From: Bradyrhizobium sp. WSM3983
GTDB taxonomy: Bacteria; Pseudomonadota; Alphaproteobacteria; Rhizobiales; Xanthobacteraceae
NCBI RefSeq assembly: GCF_000473045.1
Contig: NZ_AXAY01000021.1
Coordinates: 101,123 to 165,122, forward strand
Reading direction: 5' to 3'
Length of the DNA: 64,000 bases
The notes beneath the pieces are model-generated. The model saw nothing but the letters and a program-made list of their open reading frames with translations, made no database searches and was not told the DNA's origin. Made by a program: the position numbers and the translations under genes. Positions 1 through 8,513 of this stretch are shown one piece after another (position 1 is the first letter of the stretch; each line of letters begins with the position of its first letter).

Positions 1-1171
1 CGCGTCCGAGCGGCCACAGGCCGAAGGCGAGCGCGGTCAAAAGGCCGTAGACAAAGGACAGCGCAAGCTCGCCGGCATGCACGGCCGGCACCACTGGCAG
101 CGGCAACAGCTTGCCGAACAGACCGACGATGGCGAACGGCATGGCCGCGCCGAGCGCGAGGCCGATCACCGAGCCGATCGCCGCGAGCAGGACGACCTGC
201 GCGAGGTAAATGCCGAACACGTCGCGCCCCGTGGCGCCGACGGCCTTGAGAGCCGCGATCACCTCGAGCCGACGGTCGATATGGCTCTTCACGGCGTTGG
301 CGACGCCGACGCCGCCGACCAGGAGCGCGGCAAGGCCGACCAGGGTCAGGAATTGCGTGAAGCGGCTGATATTGCGCTCGAGCTGTGGCGAGGCGTTGGA
401 GCGGCTGCGGACCTCCCAGCCGGCCTGCGGCGCGGCGTTGCGGGCGTCAGCGATGAACGCGTCGGTGGCGCGGTCGCTGTTGGCGGTGTCAGGCAGTTTT
501 ACCCGGTAGACCCAGCGCACCAGGCTGCCGGGCTGGATCAGCCCGGTGGCGCGCAGGGCCGCCTCGCTGATCAGGAAGCGCGGACCGAAGCCGATGCCGC
601 CGGCGAGCTTGTCGGGCTCGGCCTCGACAGTAGAGCGGATCTGGAAGGTCGCAGTCCCAATGGTGACGCGGTCGCCGACCTTGAGTGACAGCCGCGCCAG
701 CAGCGTCGGGTCGGCGGCGGCGCCGAACGCACCGTCGCGCTCGGCGACAAGATCGGTCAGCGGCATCGGCGGCGCCAAGGTCAATTGGCCCAGCATCGGA
801 TAGGTGTCGTCGACCGCCTTCATCTCGACCAGCGCCAGCTTGCCCTCGGCCGAGCGCGCCATGCCGCGCAGGGTGGATGCAACGGAGACGGTGCCGCGCG
901 AGCGCAGGAAGGCAACCTCCTCGGGCTTCGCCTCGCGCTGGAACAACACGAAGGAGACGTCGCCGCCGAGCAACGTGCGCCCCTCGCGCGCGAGGCCGTC
1001 GCTCAGGCTCGCCGAGACCGAGCCGACGCCGGCGATGGCCATCACGCCGAGCGCGATACAGGCGATGAAGACGTAGAAGCCGCGCAGACCCCCGCGCAAT
1101 TCGCGCAGCGCATAGCGCAGCGACAGCGCGACGCCGTTCGGGTTCGCAAACGGTTCGACAGCTATGCTCAT
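1..1171 (-). CDS. ABC transporter permease, YbbP/FtsX-like (3' part beyond window)
   Basis: This is the N-terminal ~390 residues of a large inner-membrane permease that runs off the left edge. The ATG at 1171-1169 overlaps the stop of the upstream ATPase gene in an ATGA junction, so the two are translationally coupled. A first membrane segment lies at about residues 30-50. A long extracytoplasmic MacB/FtsX-type domain follows (to about 265), then further membrane segments with an intervening stretch resembling the FtsX core. The pairing with a LolD/YbbA-like ATPase and a divergent TesA-like esterase matches the E. coli tesA-ybbA-ybbP locus. Family knowledge suggests export or extraction of a hydrophobic substrate; the substrate itself is unknown. 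The assignment rests on my own reading of the minus-strand frame. Confidence 0.85.
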   Translation of the reverse strand, partial: MSIAVEPFANPNGVALSLRYALRELRGGLRGFYVFIACIALGVMAIAGVGSVSASLSDGLAREGRTLLGGDVSFVLFQREAKPEEVAFLRSRGTVSVASTLRGMARSAEGKLALVEMKAVDDTYPMLGQLTLAPPMPLTDLVAERDGAFGAAADPTLLARLSLKVGDRVTIGTATFQIRSTVEAEPDKLAGGIGFGPRFLISEAALRATGLIQPGSLVRWVYRVKLPDTANSDRATDAFIADARNAAPQAGWEVRSRSNASPQLERNISRFTQFLTLVGLAALLVGGVGVANAVKSHIDRRLEVIAALKAVGATGRDVFGIYLAQVVLLAAIGSVIGLALGAAMPFAIVGLFGKLLPLPVVPAVHAGELALSFVYGLLTALAFGLWPLGR

Positions 1172-1890
1172 GCTTTGGTCGTCTGCGTGTCGATGCGGCC
1201 CGAGCGCAGGCGGATCACGCGATCGCAGCGATGCGCGAGCGAGGAATCGTGCGTGACCAGCACCAGCGTCATGCCGCGCTCGGCATGCTTGGTGAACAGC
1301 AGATCGACGATCTGTTTTCCGGTAGCCTCGTCGAGATTGCCGGTCGGCTCGTCGGCGACGAGGATGGCGGGATCGGGTGCCAGCGCGCGCGCCAGTGCCA
1401 CGCGCTGCTGCTCGCCGCCGGAGAGCTGCGTCGGATAATGATGCAGACGGTCGCCGAGCCCGACCGATTGCAGCTCCTCGGCCGCGCGCTTGCTCGCATC
1501 GGGATTGCCGGCGAGTTCGAGCGGCACGGCCACGTTCTCCAGCGCCGTCATGGTCGGGATCAGATGGAAGGACTGGAAGACGATGCCGACCTGACGGCCG
1601 CGGAAGCGGGCCAGCGCGTCCTCGTCGAGGGCATTGAAAGGCGTGCCTGACACCACCACCTCTCCGCTATCAGGACGCTCCAGCCCCGCCATCACCATCA
1701 GCAGCGTGGATTTGCCCGAGCCTGACGGGCCGATCAGGCCGATCGTCTCGCCCGAGCCGACGCGCAAGCTGATATCCTTGAGGATGTGAACGCGTGCCGC
1801 CCCCGACCCCAATGAGAGATTGACGTTGGAGATGGCGATGGTGTCCGGCGCAGTGCCGGCGAGCGAAGAGGGAGAGATGCGAGTGTCCAT
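1168..1890 (-). CDS. ABC transporter ATP-binding protein, YbbA/LolD family
   Basis: This cytoplasmic ATPase of about 240 residues would power the adjacent permease. Visible motifs are Walker A (GPSGSGKST, about residues 54-62), the Q-loop in VGIVFQS, the signature LSGGE (156-160), Walker B ILVADE (176-181) and the switch His in VTHD (214). The start was placed at 1890 (MDTRIS) rather than the ATG 18 bases upstream. Both are possible, and the shorter form matches the usual length of the family. The stop overlaps the permease start by 4 bases. The gene is transcribed divergently from the esterase gene, with about 55 bases between the starts, so the promoters must share that short interval. Confidence 0.93.
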   Translation of the reverse strand: MDTRISPSSLAGTAPDTIAISNVNLSLGSGAARVHILKDISLRVGSGETIGLIGPSGSGKSTLLMVMAGLERPDSGEVVVSGTPFNALDEDALARFRGRQVGIVFQSFHLIPTMTALENVAVPLELAGNPDASKRAAEELQSVGLGDRLHHYPTQLSGGEQQRVALARALAPDPAILVADEPTGNLDEATGKQIVDLLFTKHAERGMTLVLVTHDSSLAHRCDRVIRLRSGRIDTQTTKA

Positions 1891-1945
1891 GGTCCGGTCA
1901 TATGGCAACTCCGCACGCGCGGTCGAGAGGCGTTACGGATTGTTC

Positions 1946-2581
1946 ATGCACATAGCCGTGTTGATGTTCGCTTTGATGACGGTTGCCAATCCGGCTTGGG
2001 CGGACGCGACAAAGCCGATCAAGCTTGTCGTTTTCGGCGATTCCCTGAGTGCCGGCCTCGGCCTTCCGGCCCAGGATGCGTTCCCGGCCAAGCTACAAAA
2101 AGCCTTGCAGGCCAAAGGTATAGCCGTGGACATGACCAACGCCGGGGTGTCGGGCGACACCTCGTCCGGCGGCCGCGACCGGCTCGACTGGTCGGTGTCC
2201 GACGGAACCGAAGGCGTCATCCTCGAGCTCGGCGCCAACGACGCGATGCGCGGCATCGATCCCGACTTGACGAGAGCTGCGCTGGCCGACATCGTTGGGC
2301 GTCTCAAGGCGCGCAAGATCGCCGTGATGCTGTGTGGCATGCTGGCGCCGCCAAATTTCGGCGCGGACTATGGCACGCGCTTCAATTCGATTTATCCGGA
2401 TCTGGCGAAGCAGTTCGACGTGCCGCTCTATCCGTTCTTCCTCGAAGGTGTCGCCGCCGATGCCAAGCTCAACCAGGCCGACGGCATTCATCCGACCGCT
2501 GAAGGCGTCGACATCATCGTCCACAACATGCTGCCCACGGTAGAGGCATTCGTGCGCACGATCGGCGAGCAACGCCGTTGA
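1946..2581 (+). CDS. tesA: TesA-like arylesterase/lysophospholipase (SGNH/GDSL hydrolase), secreted
   Basis: This is a 211-residue hydrolase of the SGNH superfamily, predicted to act on acyl or aryl esters in the periplasm. Residues 1 to about 19 form a signal peptide ending AWA-D. Block I is GDSL with the nucleophile S33, block II Gly is in VSGDTS (about 70), block III is GAND (N98), and block V is DGIHP (D179, H182), so all four catalytic blocks are intact. The start at 1946 was chosen because the longer upstream reading lacks a signal peptide at its N-terminus and overlaps the divergent ABC gene. Synteny with ybbA/ybbP supports the TesA naming; true substrate preference is not visible. Confidence 0.9.
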   Translation: MHIAVLMFALMTVANPAWADATKPIKLVVFGDSLSAGLGLPAQDAFPAKLQKALQAKGIAVDMTNAGVSGDTSSGGRDRLDWSVSDGTEGVILELGANDAMRGIDPDLTRAALADIVGRLKARKIAVMLCGMLAPPNFGADYGTRFNSIYPDLAKQFDVPLYPFFLEGVAADAKLNQADGIHPTAEGVDIIVHNMLPTVEAFVRTIGEQRR

Positions 2582-2757
2582 AAAGCAGGCAACGCTAACC
2601 CTAACAACCAGGGTTTTCCCGGTGTAGCGTGAGCGACCCTTCGCAGAGTCACACAACTGCGATAGGAATCAAGGTACAGATGATTCGTCGCCGGCTCTAA
2701 AATTTGGATATGATCTTTACCTAAGGGATCATGCCCAAGCATCGGGAGTGCGAAACG

Positions 2758-3294
2758 ATGCCGCGTTTGTTTACTGGTCTGGAAATCCCGACCGAGGTCT
2801 GCCAGACTCTTTCCAATTTGCGAGGTGGCCTTCCAGGCGCCCGCTGGATCGATCCCGAAAATTATCACGTCACTCTGCGCTTCATCGGCGACATCGACGG
2901 CATCTCCGCCAACGAGATCGCATCGATGCTGTTTCGCGTCGACCGCAAACCGTTCGAGGTGAAGGTGCAGGGGCTCACAAGCTTCGGCGGCCGCAAGCCG
3001 CGCGCGGTGGTCGCCACCATCACGCCAAGCAAGCCTTTGATGGAATTGCAGGCCGAACTCGAGCGCATGATGCAGCGGATCGGCCTCGATCCCGAAGGCC
3101 GCAAGTTCATCCCGCATGTCACGCTGGCCCGTCTGCACGATGCCACCGACCGCGACGTCGCCGACTATCTCTCGCTGCGCGGCTACTTCCCGAGCAAGGC
3201 CTTCATGGCCGAGCGCTTCGTGCTGTTCTCGTCGCGCGCGTCGACCGGCGGCGGCCCGTATGTGGTCGAGGACGCCTATGAGCTGTGTGAGTGA
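2758..3294 (+). CDS. thpR: RNA 2',3'-cyclic phosphodiesterase (LigT/ThpR, 2H family)
   Basis: This 178-residue protein is a 2H phosphoesterase that would open 2',3'-cyclic phosphates on RNA ends. The two signature motifs are clear: HVTL at residues 37-40 and HVTL at 120-123, about 83 residues apart as expected. The N-terminus MPRLFTGLEIP is typical of the family, so the ATG at 2758 is preferred to the one at 2731, which would add nine unrelated residues. The gene stands alone: the upstream esterase ends 176 bases away and the next gene is on the opposite strand. The intervening 2582-2757 stretch shows no clear element. Confidence 0.92.
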   Translation: MPRLFTGLEIPTEVCQTLSNLRGGLPGARWIDPENYHVTLRFIGDIDGISANEIASMLFRVDRKPFEVKVQGLTSFGGRKPRAVVATITPSKPLMELQAELERMMQRIGLDPEGRKFIPHVTLARLHDATDRDVADYLSLRGYFPSKAFMAERFVLFSSRASTGGGPYVVEDAYELCE

Positions 3295-3312
3295 GATCTT
3301 TGCGCGGGTATG

Positions 3313-3717
3313 CTATCGCAGCGGCTCCACGCCTGACCGGCTGACGTCGGTTTTCGCAAAATCCTCGCCCTTGAACAGCAGCGGTTCGCTTCGAGTCGAA
3401 GCCAGCGCGTACGAAAAGCAATCACCGTAATTGAGCGACGCGGCGTGACGCCCCTTCCCGTAGCGCCGCCACGCGCGCCGTGCTGCATCGGCTTGTTGGG
3501 TATCGACCGCTGCGATCTCTGCGCCGATCTTGATGAGCCAGAGATCGAACTCGCGCCCGCCCGCATCGCCTAACCGTGTCTCGATCACCATCGTTGCTTC
3601 AAGCACCGTTGCCGCCGAGATCAGGCGGATCGGATCGTCCGCGATCAGTCGCTCAATATCGGCTGCATCGTCTTCGTTGAGCGCGATTGCCACGATCGCC
3701 GATGTGTCGATCACCAT
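3313..3717 (-). CDS. vapC: VapC-type PIN-domain ribonuclease toxin
   Basis: This is a 134-residue PIN-domain protein. The acidic residues expected for metal binding are present: D4 in the MVIDTSA start, E40 in VLEATMV, D99 in NYGDCFSYALA and D119/D124 near the C-terminus. The start codon overlaps the stop of the upstream antitoxin gene by one base (TGATG), the normal coupling in vapBC operons. VapC enzymes cut tRNA or rRNA to arrest translation; the target here cannot be read from sequence. It lies between thpR (convergent, 18 bases away) and its antitoxin. Confidence 0.93.
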   Translation of the reverse strand: MVIDTSAIVAIALNEDDAADIERLIADDPIRLISAATVLEATMVIETRLGDAGGREFDLWLIKIGAEIAAVDTQQADAARRAWRRYGKGRHAASLNYGDCFSYALASTRSEPLLFKGEDFAKTDVSRSGVEPLR

Positions 3718-3971
3718 CAGCGTGGCAATCCACGCTCGTCGTATCCGAGAATTTCCTCAGGTGTGCGGTCATCCAGGACTCGCATCTCACTCCAGCGTCG
3801 CCTGATCTCGGCCATGTCTTGCAGCAGCGCATCTTTGTGAGTTTGACCGCCGAGCCGTCGCAATCGCTCCTCTATGGCGCGCTTGGTCGCAGTCGTGATG
3901 TTCTCGCCGGTCAATTGCGCCAGACTCCGCGCCAATTGCTCCGTTTCGGGGTCCTTGATGCTAAGCGCCAT
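3717..3971 (-). CDS. vapB: VapB-type antitoxin (Rv0623/PSK family)
   Basis: This 84-residue protein starts MALSIKDPETEQLAR and has the helix-rich composition of the Rv0623-like type II antitoxin family. The N-terminal part would be the DNA-binding ribbon-helix-helix-like region. The C-terminal part (RRRWSEMRVLDDRTPEEILGYD) would wrap the toxin. It is the first gene of a two-gene operon, joined to vapC by a one-base overlap. An inverted repeat directly upstream of its start codon fits autoregulation. Confidence 0.92.
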   Translation of the reverse strand: MALSIKDPETEQLARSLAQLTGENITTATKRAIEERLRRLGGQTHKDALLQDMAEIRRRWSEMRVLDDRTPEEILGYDERGLPR

Positions 3972-3995
3972 ATTGAGGTTCCTTGGTTCCTCAAT
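3972..3995 (-). promoter_or_regulatory. Candidate VapB autoregulatory operator
   Basis: A 7-base perfect inverted repeat (ATTGAGG at 3972-3978 and CCTCAAT at 3989-3995) abuts the vapB start codon. It encloses a repeated GGAACC unit that also forms the ribosome binding site on the minus strand. A TATACC-like -10 lies just beyond it. The position fits a TA-complex operator; binding is inferred. Confidence 0.45.
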
Positions 3996-4165
3996 AGGTA
4001 TATTCTAGCCACCCTGAGCGCAAGAATAGATCGATTCGGCCGCCCAAGTGCCGGACCTCTGCTGAGGCCGTGTCCACGCGAGATCTGTTCGCGAAGAGCA
4101 GGGCGCATAAGCCGTTGCGCCAATACACGGTTGCAATTTCCGCCGGTCTCTGGCGGTAAAGAGCG

Positions 4166-5353
4166 ATGCTCTCCACCCCAAACTCCTCCTTCAGCGAAGC
4201 GTATCAGGCCCAGATCGCATCCGGCGCGATCGAGCCCGACGCTGCGCAAGCCGAGGTCGCCGAGGCCTATGCCGCGCTCGACCTGCGGCTCGCGAACTAC
4301 AAGCCGCAGCGCAAGCAGGGGCTGCTCGCCCGCCTGTTCAACGGCGGCGACAAGGACGAGGCGCCGCGCGGGCTCTATGTCCATGGCGAGGTCGGCCGTG
4401 GCAAGACCATGCTGATGGATCTGTTCTTCCAGCACTCCACCGTCGAACACAAGCGACGCGCGCATTTCCACGAGTTCATGGCGGATGTGCACGAACGCAT
4501 CTACGACTACCGCCAGAGCATCGCGCGTGGCGAGTCCGCCGACGGCGATGTGATCGCGCTGACCGCGCAAGCGATCTTCGAGGAGAGCTGGCTGCTCTGC
4601 TTCGACGAATTCCACGTCACCGACATCGCGGATGCGATGATCCTCGGCCGCCTGTTCGCAAAGCTGTTCGAGCTCGGCACCGTCGTGGTCGCGACCTCCA
4701 ACGTCGCGCCCGACGATCTCTACAAGGGCGGGTTGAACCGCGCGCTGTTCCTGCCCTTCATCAAGCAGATCACCGACCACATGGACGTGCGGCGGCTCGA
4801 TGCGCGCACTGACTTCCGGCTCGAAAAACTTCAGGGCGTGCCGATGTGGCTGACGCCAGCGGATGCCGATGCGGATACGGCGCTCGACCGTGCCTGGTCG
4901 AAGATGACCGGCAACGCCAAATGCAAGTCGCGCGACATTTCCATCAAGGGACGCACCCTGCACGTGCCGTGCTCGGCCCATGGCGTGGCGCGCTTCGCCT
5001 TTGCCGATCTCTGCGAGAAGCCGCTCGGTGCATCCGACTATCTCAGGCTGGCGCACGACTACCACACCATCCTGGTCGACCATATTCCAGTGATGGACTT
5101 CTCCCAGCGCAACGCCGCCAAGCGCTTCATCACGCTGATCGACACGCTCTATGACAATGCCGTGAAGCTAATGGCTTCGGCCGATGCCAACCCGATCGCG
5201 CTCTACCTCGCCCATGAGGGCAACGAGGCCATGGAGTTCAAGCGGACCTCGTCGCGCCTGATCGAGATGAGCTCGGAATCCTATCTGGCGCTGCCTCACG
5301 GCCGCAAGGATTCCACCGCCAGCGGCTCGACCAAGGGCCTGGTGGAGACTTAA
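4166..5353 (+). CDS. zapE: Cell division protein ZapE (AFG1-like AAA ATPase)
   Basis: This 395-residue protein is a P-loop ATPase of the AFG1/LACE1/ZapE family, which in bacteria associates with the Z-ring during late constriction. Walker A is GEVGRGKT (about residues 74-81) and Walker B is LLCFDEFHV (143-151), followed by the DIADAMIL stretch typical of the family. The length is normal. The gene is followed by a palindromic repeat and then mdh. A zapE-mdh-suc order is common in this group of bacteria. Confidence 0.92.
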   Translation: MLSTPNSSFSEAYQAQIASGAIEPDAAQAEVAEAYAALDLRLANYKPQRKQGLLARLFNGGDKDEAPRGLYVHGEVGRGKTMLMDLFFQHSTVEHKRRAHFHEFMADVHERIYDYRQSIARGESADGDVIALTAQAIFEESWLLCFDEFHVTDIADAMILGRLFAKLFELGTVVVATSNVAPDDLYKGGLNRALFLPFIKQITDHMDVRRLDARTDFRLEKLQGVPMWLTPADADADTALDRAWSKMTGNAKCKSRDISIKGRTLHVPCSAHGVARFAFADLCEKPLGASDYLRLAHDYHTILVDHIPVMDFSQRNAAKRFITLIDTLYDNAVKLMASADANPIALYLAHEGNEAMEFKRTSSRLIEMSSESYLALPHGRKDSTASGSTKGLVET

Positions 5354-5379
5354 GTCCTATTTTCTCCGCACCCAGCGCC

Positions 5380-5486
5380 GTCATTCCGGGGCGCGACAAA
5401 GTCGCGAGCCCGGAATCCATTGTGCCACCAACTCAGGCAGCCCGATGGATTCCGGGCCTGAGCCTGCCGGCGCATCCCGGAATGAC
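5380..5486. repeat. Palindromic intergenic repeat, family A, copy 1
   Basis: An imperfect palindrome of about 107 bases starts GTCATTCCGGGGCGCG and ends CCCGGAATGAC. It has an internal hairpin (CGCGAC-AAA-GTCGCG) and an inner inverted pair, CCGGAATCCAT against ATGGATTCCGG. A second copy lies at 20942-21063 with the same ends and the same middle (CCACCAACTC...GCCCGATGGATT). Confidence 0.85.
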
Positions 5487-5542
5487 AGACGGGGTATGTT
5501 GGCGGTTGTCTCGGCGAGCCCGACAATTGGGCATCCACCGAC

Positions 5543-5571
5543 TTGAACGGGGGAAGCGAAAGGGATAACCA
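5543..5571 (+). promoter_or_regulatory. Possible sigma-70-like promoter of mdh
   Basis: TTGAAC (5543-5548) and TAACCA (5566-5571) are separated by 17 bases, 45 bases ahead of the mdh start codon. The -10 is a weak match, so this is a suggestion only. Confidence 0.25.
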
Positions 5572-5616
5572 CCCATTCAGTTTTTCCCTCCTCACGTGTC
5601 TAAAGGACAGGCTCAC

Positions 5617-6585
5617 ATGGCGCGCGACAAGATTGCTTTGATTGGCTCCGGCCAGATCGGCGGAACGCTGGCTCACCTCATCGGCCTGAAAGAACTGGGC
5701 GACGTCGTGATGTTCGACATCGCCGAGGGCGTGCCGCAGGGCAAGGCACTCGACATCGCGCAGTCCTCGCCGGTCGACGGTTTTGACGCGCACTACACCG
5801 GCGCCAACTCCTACGAGGCGCTCGACAACGCCAAGGTCTGCATCGTCACCGCCGGCGTGCCGCGCAAGCCCGGCATGAGCCGCGACGACCTCCTCTCCAT
5901 CAACCTCAAGGTCATGGAGCAGGTCGGTGCGGGCATCAAGAAGTACGCCCCCGACGCCTTCGTCATCTGCATCACCAACCCGCTCGACGCGATGGTCTGG
6001 GCGCTGCAGAAGGCCTCCGGCCTGCCGCACAAGAAGGTCGTCGGCATGGCCGGCGTGCTGGATTCGTCGCGCTTCCGCTACTTCCTGGCCGACGAGTTCA
6101 ACGTCTCCGTTGAAGACGTCACCGCCTTCGTGCTCGGCGGCCATGGCGACACCATGGTGCCGCTGGTGAAGTACTCCACCGTCGCCGGCATTCCGCTGCC
6201 CGACCTTGTCAAGATGGGCTGGACCTCGCAGGCGCGCCTCGACGAGATCGTCGACCGCACCCGCAACGGCGGCGCCGAGATCGTCAACCTGCTCAAGACC
6301 GGTTCGGCCTTCTACGCCCCGGCGGCTTCGGCGATCGCGATGGCCGAGAGCTACCTGCGTGACAAGAAGCGCGTGCTGGCCAGCGCGGCCTACCTCAACG
6401 GCGAATACGGCGTGAAGGACATGTATGTCGGCGTGCCCGTTGTGATCGGCTCCAAGGGCGTCGAGCGCGTCGTCGAGATCGAGCTGGCCGGCAAGGACCG
6501 CGAGGCCTTCGACAAATCGGTCGGCGCGGTGCAGGGCCTCGTCGATGCCTGCAAGAAGATCGCACCCGATCTTCTCGGCCGCTAA
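5617..6585 (+). CDS. mdh: Malate dehydrogenase (NAD-dependent)
   Basis: This 322-residue enzyme of the LDH-like malate dehydrogenase group oxidises malate to oxaloacetate in the TCA cycle. The dinucleotide-binding GSGQIGG is at residues 10-16. The substrate-loop arginines are in VPRKPGMSR, the conserved NPLD is in ITNPLDAMVW, and the catalytic His is in GGHGDTMVP. The ATG at 5617 is chosen because an AAGGAC ribosome binding site lies 8 bases upstream; the GTG at 5596 would place that site inside the gene. It leads the TCA block and is followed by its own terminator. Confidence 0.97.
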   Translation: MARDKIALIGSGQIGGTLAHLIGLKELGDVVMFDIAEGVPQGKALDIAQSSPVDGFDAHYTGANSYEALDNAKVCIVTAGVPRKPGMSRDDLLSINLKVMEQVGAGIKKYAPDAFVICITNPLDAMVWALQKASGLPHKKVVGMAGVLDSSRFRYFLADEFNVSVEDVTAFVLGGHGDTMVPLVKYSTVAGIPLPDLVKMGWTSQARLDEIVDRTRNGGAEIVNLLKTGSAFYAPAASAIAMAESYLRDKKRVLASAAYLNGEYGVKDMYVGVPVVIGSKGVERVVEIELAGKDREAFDKSVGAVQGLVDACKKIAPDLLGR

Positions 6586-6597
6586 GGAAAAACAATC

Positions 6598-6628
6598 CCG
6601 CCGAAGATCGAAACCCGGTCTTCGGCGG
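6598..6628 (+). terminator. Rho-independent terminator after mdh
   Basis: A 10-base perfect stem (CCGCCGAAGA / TCTTCGGCGG) with an 11-base loop is followed by TTTCATTT, 12 bases after the mdh stop codon. It suggests that mdh forms its own transcript apart from sucC. Confidence 0.75.
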
Positions 6629-6710
6629 TTTCATTTCCGGACCCGCCTGCAACCCTTTTTGAAGGCTGGGCGGGTTCCGGATCCGCGATTTTGATGTCAA
6701 AGAATCCGGG

Positions 6711-6739
6711 TTGCAGTTCCTGTGGTATATGGTATACCA
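6711..6739 (+). promoter_or_regulatory. Possible promoter/operator of the suc operon
   Basis: TTGCAG (6711-6716) and TATACC (6733-6738) with a 16-base spacer form a plausible promoter 60-90 bases ahead of sucC. The -10 lies inside a perfect 10-base palindrome, TGGTATACCA (6730-6739), preceded by a related half site, TGGTATAT. Such a site could bind a GntR/FadR-type regulator, but no binding protein can be named. Confidence 0.35.
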
Positions 6740-6798
6740 GCCACAAGACTGAGGTGGGCCCCTAGGGGGCACCGCCCGCGGGTTCAGGGAGCGACCAT

Positions 6799-7995
6799 AT
6801 GAATATCCATGAATATCAGGCCAAAGCGCTGCTGAACGAGTTCGGCGTAGCGATCTCGAAGGGCGTACCGGTCCTGAAGGCCGCCGACGCGGAAGCGGCC
6901 GCCAAGGCCCTCCCGGGCCCGGTCTGGGTGGTGAAGAGCCAGATCCACGCCGGCGGACGTGGCAAGGGCAAGTTCAAGGAAGCCAGTGCCGGCGACAAGG
7001 GCGGCGTCCGCATCGCCAAGTCGGCCGCTGAGGTGTCCGAATTCGCCAAGCAGATGCTCGGCGCAACCCTCGTGACCATCCAGACCGGCCCGGCCGGCAA
7101 GCAGGTCAATCGCCTCTACATCGAGGACGGCTCCGACATCGACAAAGAGTTCTACCTGTCGATCCTGGTCGACCGCGAGACCTCGCGCGTTTCGTTCGTC
7201 GTCTCGACCGAAGGCGGCGTCAACATCGAGGACGTCGCGCACAACAGCCCTGAGAAGATCGTGACCTTCTCGGTCGATCCCGCAACCGGCATCATGGGCC
7301 ATCACGGCCGCACCGTCGCCAATGCGCTGAAGCTGTCCGGTGATCTCGCCAAGCAGGCGGAAAAGCTCACCGCACAGCTCTACGCGGCTTTCGTCGCCAA
7401 GGACATGTCGATGCTGGAGATCAACCCGCTGGTCGTGACCAAGCAGGGCCAGCTCCGCGTGCTCGACGCAAAAGTGTCGTTCGACGACAACGCGCTGTTC
7501 CGTCATCCCGAGGTGCTCGCGCTGCGCGACGAGACCGAGGAAGACGCCAAGGAAATCGAGGCGTCGAAATACGATCTCAACTACGTCACCCTCGACGGCA
7601 ATATCGGCTGCATGGTCAACGGCGCCGGTCTTGCCATGGCGACGATGGACATCATCAAGCTCTACGGCATGGCGCCGGCGAACTTCCTCGACGTCGGCGG
7701 CAGCGCCAGCAAGGAGAAGGTCGCGGCCGCGTTCAAGATCATCACGGCCGATCCCAACGTGAAGGGCATCCTGGTCAACATCTTCGGTGGTATCATGAAG
7801 TGCGACGTGATCGCCGAGGGCGTCACCGCCGCCGTGCGCGAGGTCGGCCTCAGCGTGCCGCTGGTGGTTCGCCTCGAGGGCACCAACGTCGAGCTCGGAA
7901 AGAAGATCATCCGTGAATCCGGCCTGAACGTGGTGCCCGCCGACAATCTCGACGACGCCGCGCAGAAGATCGTGAAGGCCGTCAAGGGAGGCTAG
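6799..7995 (+). CDS. sucC: Succinate-CoA ligase [ADP-forming] subunit beta
   Basis: This is a 398-residue ATP-grasp subunit with the normal MNIHEYQAKALL start. It binds nucleotide and, with SucD, converts succinyl-CoA to succinate with ATP synthesis. The ATP-grasp lysine region (VVKSQIHAGGRGKG) is near residues 45-60. The metal-binding EINPLVV is near 208-214, and the C-terminal ligase domain contains NIFGGIMKCD. The gene is followed after only 4 bases by a DUF1579-like gene, so sucC and sucD are not directly adjacent here. Confidence 0.97.
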   Translation: MNIHEYQAKALLNEFGVAISKGVPVLKAADAEAAAKALPGPVWVVKSQIHAGGRGKGKFKEASAGDKGGVRIAKSAAEVSEFAKQMLGATLVTIQTGPAGKQVNRLYIEDGSDIDKEFYLSILVDRETSRVSFVVSTEGGVNIEDVAHNSPEKIVTFSVDPATGIMGHHGRTVANALKLSGDLAKQAEKLTAQLYAAFVAKDMSMLEINPLVVTKQGQLRVLDAKVSFDDNALFRHPEVLALRDETEEDAKEIEASKYDLNYVTLDGNIGCMVNGAGLAMATMDIIKLYGMAPANFLDVGGSASKEKVAAAFKIITADPNVKGILVNIFGGIMKCDVIAEGVTAAVREVGLSVPLVVRLEGTNVELGKKIIRESGLNVVPADNLDDAAQKIVKAVKGG

Positions 7996-7999
7996 GGCC

Positions 8000-8479
8000 A
8001 TGACCCAGGACCATCTCGCCGCTTCATCTCCGCTTGCAGAGCACACGCGCCTCGCCGCGTTCGCCGGCGAATGGGATGGCGAAGAGGTGGTCTTCCCGTC
8101 CCGCTGGACCGCGGGCGGACCGGCCACCTCGCGCACCGTCGCGCGCATGGACCTCAACGGATTTTACCTGATCCAGGACGCAGTCCAGATGCGCGACGGC
8201 AAGGAGATCTTCGCAACCCACGGCATCTTCACCTACGACCGCGACGACCGGACCTACAAATTGTTCTGGTACGACTCGCTCGGCTACACGCCGCCCTCGC
8301 CCGCCTCCGGCGGGTGGGTCGGCAAGACCTTGACGCTGGTGCGCGGCTCGCTCCGCGGCAATGCGCGCCACGTCTACGAGATCATCGACGACAATTCCTA
8401 CGCGTTGAAGATCCAGTTCTCGCCGGACGCGGAAGGCTGGGCCGACGTGCTCACCGGCGTCTACCGCCGCATCCACTGA
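8000..8479 (+). CDS. DUF1579-like protein inserted between sucC and sucD
   Basis: This 159-residue cytosolic protein has the pattern of DUF1579-type beta-barrel proteins. It has an N-terminal FAGEWDGEE motif, a central YLIQDAVQMRDGKEIFATHGIFTYD strand pair and a C-terminal TGVYRR end. There is no signal peptide and no obvious catalytic motif. It starts 4 bases after sucC and ends 34 bases before sucD, so it is almost certainly co-transcribed with both. The location suggests a link to succinyl-CoA metabolism, but that is inference from position only. The function of the family is not established. Confidence 0.85.
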   Translation: MTQDHLAASSPLAEHTRLAAFAGEWDGEEVVFPSRWTAGGPATSRTVARMDLNGFYLIQDAVQMRDGKEIFATHGIFTYDRDDRTYKLFWYDSLGYTPPSPASGGWVGKTLTLVRGSLRGNARHVYEIIDDNSYALKIQFSPDAEGWADVLTGVYRRIH

Positions 8480-8513
8480 CCTCTCACTCGTTAGTTTCGC
8501 GAAAGCAGACCTC

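Noticed and set aside
1..1438. Plus-strand frames at 77-688 and 785-1438
   Set aside because: They are antisense to the ABC permease and ATPase genes, which have clear motifs.
5380..5486. Possibility of a CRISPR array in repeat-rich gaps
   Set aside because: Repeats are single palindromes, not regularly spaced copies with unique spacers; no cas genes are present.
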